Positions 33,426-42,892 of a DNA stretch of 64,000 nt are shown here, in pieces (positions within the stretch are counted from its first letter, which is position 1; each line of letters starts with the position of its first letter). The stretch comes from Ananas comosus. Lineage: Eukaryota; Streptophyta; Magnoliopsida; Poales; Bromeliaceae. The stretch lies in NCBI RefSeq assembly GCF_001540865.1, contig NC_033640.1:7785827-7849826 (forward strand), given 5' to 3'. The notes below the pieces were generated by a model. It was not told where the DNA came from. It ran no database searches and saw nothing but the letters and a program-made list of their open reading frames with translations. The position numbers were made by a program, and so were the translations under genes.

Positions 33426-34079
33426 GGCTCAATTACAGAAAACCTTCCTGTCAAAACCCGCTTTTTTACTTTCCCCCCTTGTCATTTAAAAACCTACACT
33501 TTGCCCCATTGTACAATGAAAAATGTGTACTTCACTCCCTGCCGTTAGCGATCCATTAGGTTTTCGTTATAAAATATTTTTTTATGCCAAAAATACCCCT
33601 CCGCCCTCTTCCATGTTGGTTTGCTTCTTCCGCCTTGCCGCCTCGCCGCCGCCTCGCCCTCCTCCACTGCCTCGCTCTCGCCCACATCTCCGTCTGCGCC
33701 CACAACCACCCCCTCGCCCGCCTCCGCCTCCTCGACTTCGCCCTTGCTGCCGTTGCCACCTCTCTATCCACGCCCACCGCGATTTCCTTCGTACTGTCGA
33801 GGGGTGACGAGGGTGTAGGAGGAGAAAAGGAGCATATGGAGAAGAAAATGGAGAGAAATTGCGGCCGATCGAGGGGCGAACCGCGGCCGATCGAGTCCGC
33901 GGATGAGGAGGATGAGGGAGAAGACGAAAATGGCAAAGGGCAAAATGGTCATTTTTCACACCGTAACCCTCTTGTGCTCATTTTTCATTTTATAAAGGGG
34001 GCAAAGTGTAGGTTTTTAAATGACAAGTGGGGAAAGTGAAAAAGTGGACTTTGATAGGAGGGTTTTCTGTAATTTAGCC
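33426..34079. mobile_element. Mutator-like element with a GC-rich interior
   Basis: Terminal inverted repeats begin GGCT[C/A]AATTACAGAAAACC and extend for about 100 bp (GTCATTTAAAAACCTACACT at the left, its complement at the right). The flanks TAAAAATAA and AAAAAATAA could be a 9-bp duplication, though the site is simple sequence. The interior 33600-33930 is GC-rich and unlike its surroundings, as in elements that captured host sequence; its origin was not recognised and its overlapping ORFs look like composition artefacts. Confidence 0.6.
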
Positions 34080-34109
34080 AAAAAATAAAAATAAAGATAA
34101 AAAAATCAA

Positions 34110-34340
34110 AAATTAAAAATACATTAAAGTCTCTCCACAGTGCGCAGCTTCTCCCACAGACTCGTCAGTTGTTTAATCTTAAAAATTCCAATGAAAGGAT
34201 CATGCTGTGTCTTCTTGAAGATCGCTCCGTTCCTTATCTTCCAAAGAACCCACCAACAGGCTATTAATCCATTTAGGTCAGTGTGCTTAGGTTGTGTCCC
34301 TTTCCTTCCTTTCCATCTATCCCATATCGAGTTCACATCT
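34110..34340 (-). pseudogene. LINE ORF2 3' end, 5'-truncated copy
   Basis: A minus-strand frame (34336-34124) reads LNGLIACWWVLWKIRNGAIF, the pattern of the extreme C-terminus of plant LINE ORF2 proteins. Typical dead-on-arrival LINE copy. Confidence 0.65.
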
Positions 34341-34439
34341 GCCCCTAAATCTTCTGATTATACAACCTTATGCAATTGGCATACATATAACCCTGAAACA
34401 GAAAGAGATACTATAAATTCAGTATACTAATAATATTTG

Positions 34440-34941
34440 TATCATAAGCTGTTTTCGATGATGGAACTTCTGAATCGACGATCGGCTCCATTAGATTTTA
34501 TCTAACGTATTTGAATTATTTAGAAAATAAGTTTTGTGCTTTTTCAGTATTATTTATCTAGTGATCGAAAGGACTCAAAATTAACGGTTGAAAATAAAAA
34601 TCTCACAAAAAGTTATGTGTAGCACTAAAATTTTCAATCAGAAATATTAATCTTGTTGTATATGGTATAAAGAATTTTCTATCAAAATTTAATCCGATTT
34701 AAATACTACTACACCGTTAAACTTGCAAACCTTATACACCAACCATTAAAAATTATTGATTTTGAATCCTTTCGATCGCTAGGTAAATGATGTCGAAAAA
34801 TCACAAAATTTATTTTCTAGATATTTCAAATACGGTAGATCAAGTCTAATGGAGGCTATCATCGATTCAAAAACTCTATCATTGAAAAAGGCTTAGAAGC
34901 ACGGAAGTCTCCGTGCTCTTAATAACACACAAGACCTACTC
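34440..34941. repeat. Foldback element, about 500 bp
   Basis: The left arm AGCTGTTTTCGATGATGGAA and the right arm near 34870-34895 are inverted. The interior has the family phrases (GATCGGCTCCATTAGA, TTCTATCAAAATTTAATCCG). A (CT)n run follows. Confidence 0.65.
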
Positions 34942-34965
34942 TCTCTCTCTCTCCATATATATATA

Positions 34966-35390
34966 GTGCGGCTAGGATACTTATGGAAGCACGGAGGCCT
35001 TCGTGCTTCTACTTTGTTTTCGATGTTCGGACTTTCGAATCGACGATCGGCTCCGTTAGACTTGATCTAGAGTATTTGAAGTATATAGAAAATAAATTTT
35101 GTGATTTTTCGATGTCATTTGCCGAGTGATCGAAGGGGCTCAAAATCAACGGCTGAAAATAAAAATCTCACAAAATAGGATGATATGTCTAGAAAATAAT
35201 TGTGGTTTTTCGATATCAATGCCTATGATTCGAAGGGTGCTCATAAAATCAATAATTTTTAACGCGGTCTGAGCCCGGTCGGCATGTTAACGGGTGTTAG
35301 AAATATATCAAATCACGTGAAATTTTGACTTAAAAATTCCTTTATACCATATAAAACAAGAATCAATACTTTGATCTAAAATTTTAATTT
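34966..35390. repeat. Foldback element cut by the assembly gap
   Basis: It starts GTGCGGCTAGGATACTTATG with the family left arm. From about 35215 the sequence becomes an indel-rich version of 27860-28015, then the gap begins. Confidence 0.65.
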
Positions 35391-35490
35391 NNNNNNNNNN
35401 NNNNNNNNNNNNNNNNNNNNNNNNNNNNNNNNNNNNNNNNNNNNNNNNNNNNNNNNNNNNNNNNNNNNNNNNNNNNNNNNNNNNNNNNNN
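35391..35490. other. Assembly gap (100 N)
   Basis: Exactly 100 N, a conventional placeholder for a gap of unknown size. It lies between exons 4 and 7 of copy B. Confidence 0.99.
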
Positions 35491-36033
35491 TAGATTATCA
35501 CGTAGTTTCTTCCCAAAACTATGTTTGCGAATGTACTTGTTGTCTAAAAGTGTGATTTATGTTCTTGTTAATTAGTATGATCTAATTTTGAAACTATATT
35601 AATTAGGTTATCATCATATAGTTCTATCGTGAGTACCATCATATATAGAACTCTAACACCTCCCCATCGGTGTTCTTAAAAAAAATAAGATAAAATAAAA
35701 AACCATCACTATCTTCCTTTTCACGTCCATAATAAGTACTCTGACCAAATAGTCTTAGGTGTAACATCAACTTATATATAAAAGATTAATTATCCCAATG
35801 TTTCTGTAGAAGTTAATTTACAGAATAGTACAAGAGCTTTAAAATGCACAAATCCCCTTAATCTTAATCACTAACTATTGTGTGTTTATTTTGATATAAC
35901 TAAGATATCATTTAAGCATTGTTTTTTATACTTTTGGTGTTTGTTTCACCGCAGTCGTCGATAAAATTGTAGCACCTTTTGGAAGTGAAAGAAAGTGAGG
36001 GAAAGCAAAGAAGTATGTTTATGAGCAATTAAC
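35491..36033. other. Unassigned AT-rich sequence
   Basis: No gene or element recognised. The last 40 bp (35994-36033) recur at 36988-37027, right after the single N at 36987. Confidence 0.4.
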
Positions 36034-36250
36034 CTAATAGTATCAATAGCACCAAGCTATTGATACTATTAGGTTTTCGGCCGTTGGATAAAAAAAAACG
36101 TACGGTTACGATGATGTGCGCTCCATAGGGTTGAGTAAATTATTTGTTTTATAGTATAATCTTACGGATAAAAATAGTCAAATAATTAAATCAAACAACG
36201 GAAAACTGAATAACACCAAGTGCTTAGTGCTATCGATAGTATCCTAGCTG

Positions 36251-36317
<67 letters not shown>

Positions 36318-36986
36318 ACTAGGCTGGAATACTATCAGTAGCACCAAGCCATTGGTGCTATTGATTTTTTAGCCTTCGGATTATGGGGTTGAGCGAGTGG
36401 TTGGTTGAATAGTGTAATCTAATGGTTAAAATTTGGTGCTATCGATAGTACCCAGCGGGGCTCTATATATATATATATAAAAAGAGAGAGAGAGAGAGTT
36501 GAGCTAAAATACTATCGATAGCAAACCGGCATTTTTTCCACCCATTTGTTTTTTATGATGGAGCCTCCAAATTGATGATCGGCACCGTTGAACATGATCT
36601 ATACCATTTGAAGGATTTAGAAATTAAATTTCATACATTTTCGATATTGCTCTCTTATCCATCGAGTGGACACAAAAATGAACAGCTGAAAATGAATATT
36701 CTTAAAAAAATGATGATAGGAGTCTTGTAATCAAGATCAAGAGTATAGATCTTGTTTTAAATAGTTTAAAAAATTTTCTAACAAAAATTCAATTGATTTG
36801 GATATCTTTACGCCATTAAACGAGAAAACGCCTCATATCGACCATTAAAATTATAAAATTTGAAACCCTTTGATCATTAGGCAAATGATGTCGAAAAGAT
36901 TTGAAATTTGATTTCTAAATATTTCAAGTGATATAGATCATGTTCAACGGTGCCGATCGTCGATTTGGAGGCTCCATCATCGAAAA
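36034..36986. repeat. Cluster of three foldback elements and (CT)n/(TA)n microsatellites
   Basis: Members: 36034-36255 (AATAGTATCAATAGCACCAA ... TATCGATAGTATCCTAGCTG), 36318-36466 (CTAGGCTGGAATACTATCAG ... ), and 36496-36986 (GAGTTGAGCTAAAATACTAT ..., sister of 27141-27682, cut by the N at 36987). A (CT)n run at 36252-36291 and TA runs separate them. Confidence 0.7.
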
Positions 36987-36987
36987 N

Positions 36988-38058
36988 TGAGGGAAAGCAA
37001 AGAAGTATGTTTATGAGCAATTAACCTCGATGGCTCGACCATAACCTCGTTTTATATCAAACTTGGCCTTTCATCAACACATCATTAAGAAAAATTCAAA
37101 GCTTTCAACTATTTGGCCATACTTAAATAGACCATGAGACTAACATATTTTAACCTTAACTTGTTAATTTGTGTTATTTTTCTAAATTGGTTAGGTGATT
37201 AGTTAAACTAAACAATTTTTTGGCCGTTAGTTAATTTAGTAATATTCTCAATTAATTTCATTAGCTAAAGATGTAGTCAAAATATTTAAATTGAATACAC
37301 CAAAAGTTTAAGGGTATCAAAATAGAAAAGAATGGTGGACCACGGATCTATATATTTAACATTGCGCTATAGTTGATCAGAGGCTAGCTCCTGCGTGTAT
37401 ATTTTAATCTTAAATAATTAAAATTTTCAATAAACTACTAAGGCTTCATTTAGGATATGTAATGGAGACGATGCTTTACATATATGCCAAGAGAGTGAAA
37501 TAGAAAAATATTTTATTTAGGAATGCTTCAATACACTATAAATATTAAAATCTACTTTTAAATTTTTAAATTCTTAATTTTTTAATTTAAATTTTGTAAT
37601 TTAAATCTTAGTTTTAAAGTTTTAACATTCAATTTTTATATTTAAAATTTTCAAATGTTGAATATTAAATTTTAAATTTCAAATTTAGACTTTATATTAA
37701 AATTAAAAATTTAAATTTAGATGTAAAAATTTAAATTTTAAACTTTAAATTTTCATATTTTAATTTATAACTGATATTATAAATTAAAATATGAAAATTA
37801 AAATTTTGTGCATTTAAAATTTAAAATTTTAATTCAAATTTAAAGTTATAATTTAAATTCAAATTTTAATTTTTAAAAAATAAAATTTAGTAAAAAATTA
37901 TTTTATGGCAACATCATAAAAATTTTGTCAAATAATTTTACAAAACCATTTCAAAAAAATCGTTTCCTATCCAAACTCAGTCAAACACCCTTCAACTTGA
38001 CCAAAATTAATTTTCAAAATCAAAATCAATTATATAAAAATTACTTTTCCACGGGCTT

Positions 38059-38102
<44 letters not shown>

Positions 38103-38669
38103 GTGAGTGGTCAAAATGTGGATTAACGAGCTCTCACATAAACTTGTTAACCGCAATACTTTTAACACGCATGAGCCGCGTTTTTTTAAATCCTTTTTTT
38201 CATTCACAGTTTTCATTTTCTGCGGAGTTTAGGCGGAACACGAAAAGCCCTTTTTTTCTTGCAATATTATTTTACGCCAAATCAAATATTTAAAAAATTG
38301 TTTTCAGATCGAAAAAAAAAATGTTAACTTTTAGTGTGGAATCAAACTCATTCTTTGTCCAATTAGAAAATTTTATAGTATCATTTCGAAAAAATAATAA
38401 TTTTTTAATTTCCTCTCAATTTCTCTTCTCTCTTTTATCCTAACCACTAATCAAAATTAATGAATGGTTAGAAAATTAAGAATATAAGAACTGTTATGCT
38501 CTTAATTAATAGCATAGTAGCCCTACTTTATATAATTTAATTTCTCTTGAATTTCTTTTCTCCTTCTAATCCTAACCAACTATTAAAATTGATGGATGAT
38601 TAGAAAATTAGGAGCATATATAAGGACTGTTGTGCTTCTAATAATACAGTAATCCTACTCTTATATATA
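36988..38669. other. AT-rich spacer with a (GA)n microsatellite
   Basis: 37440-37990 is extremely AT-rich with ATTTAAATTT-type self-complementary stretches. (GA)n is at 38061-38099. Near 38500-38640 a half foldback end is visible (AATAGCATAGTAGCCCTACT). No gene supported. Confidence 0.4.
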
Positions 38670-38898
38670 TATATAACTAGACTGGAATACTATCAATAGC
38701 ACCAAGCTATTGATACTATTAGGTTTTCAGCCCTTGGATAAAAAAATGTACGGTTACGATGATGTGGGCTCTATAGGGTTTAGTAAATTATTTGTTTTAT
38801 AGTTTAATCTTACGGATAAAAATAGTCAAATAATTAAATCAAACAACGGAAAACTGAATAACACCAAGCGCTTGGTGCTATTGATAGTATCCCAGCCG

Positions 38899-38902
<4 letters not shown>
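38670..38902. repeat. Short foldback element, sister of 36034-36255
   Basis: Starts ACTAGACTGGAATACTATCA and ends TTGATAGTATCCCAGCCGGA, followed by a (CT)n run (to about 38953) and TA units that run into the 25-N gap. The same order is seen at 36034-36316. Confidence 0.75.
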
Positions 38903-38975
<73 letters not shown>

Positions 38976-39000
38976 NNNNNNNNNNNNNNNNNNNNNNNNN
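38976..39000. other. Assembly gap (25 N)
   Basis: Twenty-five N bases inside a TA microsatellite. Confidence 0.99.
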
Positions 39001-39169
39001 TTTTACAAGTATCACCATCATAGTGCTATTAGGTTTTAAGCCATTGAATCTACTTTTTAATTATTAATAGCCCTTGGATTAAACACTATTCCACATACCA
39101 CCACCTACCATCATCATCTCAACCTCACATCTCTCCATCCAAGGGCTAAAAACACACAAGTATCACCCC

Positions 39170-39402
39170 CATCTTTACGCCGTTAAACGAGAAAACGCCT
39201 TATATCGACCATTAAAATTACAAATTTTAAACCCTTTGATCATTAGGCAAATGATGTCGAAAAAATTTGAAATTTGATTTCTAAACACTTCAAGTGGTAT
39301 AGATCATGTTCAACGGTGTCGATCGTCGATTTGGAGGCTCCATCATCGAAAACAAATGGGTGGCAAAAGTGTCGCTTTGCTATCGATAGCATTCTAGCTC
39401 AA
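39170..39402. repeat. Right half of a foldback element
   Basis: It matches the right arm of 27141-27682 (GGAGGCTCCATCATCGAAAA, ATTCTAGCTCAACTC). The left half is missing. Confidence 0.65.
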
Positions 39403-39419
39403 CTCTATATATATATATA

Positions 39420-39680
39420 GTAAGTCTTGTGTGCTATTAGGAGCACGGAGACCTTCGTACTCCTAAGCTGTTTTCGATGATGGAGTTTTCGAATCGACAA
39501 TCAGTTCCGTTAAACTTGATTTACCGTATTTAAAGTATCTAGAAAATAAATTTTGCGATATTTTGATATCATTTATCTAGCGATCGAAAATGTTCAAAAT
39601 CAACAGATAAAAATAAAAATCTCACAAAAGAAGTGGTGATATAACACTAAAATTTTCGATCAGAAATATTAATCTTGAAT
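39420..39680. repeat. Left half of a foldback element
   Basis: It starts GTAAGTCTTGTGTGCTATTA with AAGCTGTTTTCGATGATGGA and breaks off near 39680. Confidence 0.6.
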
Positions 39681-40435
39681 GTTTTGTGCATAGCAGGTAA
39701 AAGATATTCTTTGCTCAATTGCTCATCAGCACAGAAGAGGTTAAAAATATTATGAGCTAGGATCTGCGGCGCATTTTGTTTTTAGAAGAGCTTTCAACTA
39801 TAAAATATTATGAGCACGGGCCACGGGCCTCTTCTCGACCCGGAATGGGCCAGGCCCTTTCGAGCCATGCCGTGTCCGGCCGTTGGGCCCAAGGGAAGAG
39901 ACCCAGCACGGCCCTGAAGTTCGGGCTTAAAATTCTAAAATAAAGTTTAGTAATTTAAAAAATTAATGGGGCAATAAATAAAAAAGTGGCCATTGAGTGG
40001 TCTAGTTTTAAGATCTGCAGCCGAAGTTAGTTGTAGATCGGTTGCAGATCGAGCAGTATTTTTTTTTTCTCTTTTAGCTTGTCAAAAATGTATGGAGGCC
40101 TCTCAACTGTAGGCCGTTCTTAATCAAACCCCTTAACTTAAACATTTTTTATTTACACCATTTTAATTAACTTCTATTTTTTTATTTATTTAGATTGTCC
40201 ATTTGAGTTAAAACTCTGCTAAACTAAAGAGCTCAATAAGCTATTTTCAATTAATTATCTAATTTCATGCACTACAAAGTGATTAAATCTATTAAAATTG
40301 TTGAAATTATTAAAAGAATTGATAAAATCTCCAACTTGTTTTTATTAAAATTACTTTATTTAAAAAAAAGAAAAGAACATAAAAATTATCAATGCGAAAG
40401 AAAATTAGTTCTAGCTAGGGTCAACAAGGCAAAAT
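39681..40435. other. Spacer with a GC-rich hAT-like fragment
   Basis: 39805-39925 contains GGGCC-rich sequence (GAGCACGGGCCACGGGCCTC) like subterminal parts of plant hAT elements. Similarity to copy A intron 6 begins only near 40436. Confidence 0.4.
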
Positions 40436-40660
40436 GAGTTTTCCTTCGGAAAGCGGTAGCTCAACTTGAATGCTATTTGAGATAAATCTCCAAATAATTT
40501 TATTTTTATATGTTCTAGATAATGTACTCTACTCAAAACGACACTTCTCGTGATCTCTCTCTATCCTTCAATTACATATGTTCCTGCTGCAAGTTTTATG
40601 ATTTGTTCCAATATTTCATAACGATGTCTGATTCTCTAATAAATTTCTTTCTTTCTTCAG

Positions 40661-40951
40661 CATGAAAAAATGATAGGGTACTGTGCCTCTACATTAGACA
40701 AGTACATGAAAGAACACAATACAACCAAGAAAGTAGCCGTTGCAAAAGTACGCTCCACGATCGAAGATGCATGGAAAACGATAAACCAAGCGTTCATGAA
40801 GCCAACTAATGTTCCGATGCCCCTTATCGAACGAGCTGCTAATTTCACTCGAGCGATGGAAATAATATACAAGTATTTGGATGGGTTCACAAACTCTGCT
40901 TATCTTAAAGAATTCAGCTCGTTATTGTTCGTGCAGTCGATCGCTATTTGA
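40661..40951 (+). CDS. Terpene synthase exon 7, probably of copy B
   Basis: The acceptor TTTCTTTCTTCAG precedes it at 40648-40660. The 96 codons plus TGA align without gaps to exon 7 of copy A (20361-20651) and encode the C-terminal helices of the class I domain ([35 protein letters not shown]). Copy A has [10 protein letters not shown] at the start, close to the highly conserved KRGH of the family; here it is HEKMIGYCAS, with three replacements. That suggests relaxed selection. Introns and 3' flank are also paralogous to copy A (40436-41254). Exons 5 and 6 are not visible between 32769 and 40660. Confidence 0.8.
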   Translation, partial: HEKMIGYCASTLDKYMKEHNTTKKVAVAKVRSTIEDAWKTINQAFMKPTNVPMPLIERAANFTRAMEIIYKYLDGFTNSAYLKEFSSLLFVQSIAI

Positions 40952-41321
40952 GTGCTTGATGTCTAGTATTTCTGTCTACTAATCAATCTGAATAAAAGTA
41001 GGCAAGTATTAATCTTCGTGCAAGTTTACATATCACTTAAGAAAATGGTTGGTTTCGTGATAGCGATCTAATGAATAAGAAATAATGAAACTGAAGTCTT
41101 TTATGATTAGATTGTCATGATGTATCTTTCTAAAATTATGTATGTGAATGAACTTCTTGGCCGGAATGTAATTTAAGTTCTTAGTTGTTTACCCGGATCT
41201 AGATGCTAAACCATATTTGTTTCCTTAGTTATGTACTTAAAATAACTACACGTACTAGTGTCACTACAATAAAAACGGTGTATAGCGACTGTTGGACCTG
41301 CCTAAAAAGCCCAAAAGAAGC

Positions 41322-41383
<62 letters not shown>

Positions 41384-41386
<3 letters not shown>

Positions 41387-41595
41387 CGATCGATTTCGAA
41401 CTCATTTTCGCGAACATGAATTAACTCGAGAATAATGAGCTGGATTGCGAGCTATATCGAGTCGAACATGAACAAGCTGATCTTAGCTCGTATTCGGCTT
41501 GTTTATTAAACGTGTGATCAATCTCAAGCTCATGTTCGAGCTAATTAGAAAATGACTTATGAATAATGTGCTGAATTGCCAGCCCTACTATAAGG
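41384..41595. mobile_element. hAT relic inside the CACTA element
   Basis: CTCG/GAGC-rich motifs (TTAGCTCGTATTCGGCTTGT) and the end TGAATTGCCAGCCCTA resemble the GCTCG-type hAT termini at 1165 and 12254. The other end is lost in the (TA)n run at 41322-41383. Confidence 0.5.
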
Positions 41596-42549
41596 GATAT
41601 ATATCATTAGCATTAATTTTAGCAATTATCTCTTACAAAACATGAACCTATCAACCCACCAAACTACTGTAACAAAATCTGGAACTAGCTAGAACTAGCC
41701 AGAAGTGAGCATCATGGACGATCATTAACAGCACGCGGCCGAGGCGCGCGGCACTGCTTCAGAAAGATCTTGACGGATCTTGGCGAAAAGTGTAAAATGA
41801 ATACCTGGGCACTCCAGTACATCGAACAAGACTCGTGAAAAAAGGATTGAGATAAAAGGTTAAAAAGAAATCAAGAAACAGTAACCTTACAAGTTTATAC
41901 AATTAATTATATCATTCTATTCCTATAAAATAAATTCACAAGTACTAAACAAAAGAGAAATCCAAAATAATAACAGCCATTTGTTTTAAAATAATGTAGA
42001 ACATTTTACTACCAAAACTTTTGTTGAAGTTCATATTGCAGTTGCCTGCTCCCTTGGCATATGCAATTAAGCTAAAAATCAAGGGGCGTTGATTTGCAAT
42101 TTTTTTTTTCCTCATGTTATGTGGGAAAGATCATCAACATGTTTTCTTAATTTTCATTTGTTAAGATATATATTAGTCTGAAAACTGGAGACATCAAGCA
42201 TTATTGAATAGTCAAAATACTCAATATCAGTCCATCGAAATTCCGTCTTTGGAAAGGGACATGCTTTGAGTTTTCCAAAAACGATCTGTATATATAAACT
42301 GTACGTTGATGTGTTGATCACCACAGAGATCTTGAATTATATCTAAATATAAACTAAAGTACTCATATCATGTATATATACCGATACACCAAGAATACAG
42401 TAATCTGGAGTCTCTGCGCAAGGCTCTACTTGAAATGCATAGCTTATAAGAAAGTTATTACATGAATTTTTGCTATACTAATGCAAAAGTTCTCTCTAAA
42501 TTCGCTTTATTAACTAATTTAATAACTATACTGTTGTGCCGCCCTGCAG

Positions 42550-42713
42550 AGAACTATAAGCTGGAAGTGGAATATGGAAAGACTTACTTGCTTCGCATCA
42601 TCAATGCCGCTCTCGATAACCAGTTCTTCTACAAGGTGGCCGGCCACACTTTCACAGTGGTCGGCGTGGATGCGACCTATACCAAGCCCTACAAAACAGA
42701 TGTGATCGTCATC
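42550..42713 (+). pseudogene. Laccase (multicopper oxidase) exon fragment captured by the CACTA element
   Basis: An acceptor-like CCGCCCTGCAG at 42539-42549 precedes an open frame encoding [20 protein letters not shown] followed by ...[20 protein letters not shown] and PYKTDVIVI. This is the conserved junction between cupredoxin domains 1 and 2 of plant laccases (typically [12 protein letters not shown]...VVxVDAxYxKPF). No copper ligands lie in this piece. It is GC-richer than its surroundings. The frame ends at an N (42714), after which foldback-type sequence starts, so the 3' junction is uncertain. It cannot make an enzyme. Confidence 0.8.
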
Positions 42714-42714
42714 N

Positions 42715-42835
42715 GGTTGAGTGGGTGGTTGGTTGAATAGTATAATCTAATGGTTGAAAATGATCCTAGGAGTAGATCTAACGGTAAAAAAGTTACAAGC
42801 ACCAAATGCTTGGTATTTTTACAAGCACTATAGCT

Positions 42836-42840
<5 letters not shown>
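42715..42840. repeat. Foldback-type fragment
   Basis: GGTTGAGTGGGTGGTTGGTT, ATCTAATGGTTGAAAATGAT and a TA run mark the short foldback subfamily; only the right part is present after the N at 42714. Confidence 0.5.

Positions 42841-42889
<49 letters not shown>
42840..42889. repeat. (TA)n microsatellite
   Basis: About 25 TA units; the GC-rich 42900-43000 stretch after it has no recognised function. Confidence 0.95.

Positions 42890-42892
<3 letters not shown>

Noticed and set aside
33523..34039. Overlapping ORFs of 62-151 aa on both strands
   Set aside because: Same reason: the GC-rich interior of a Mutator-like element with no coherent domain in any frame.
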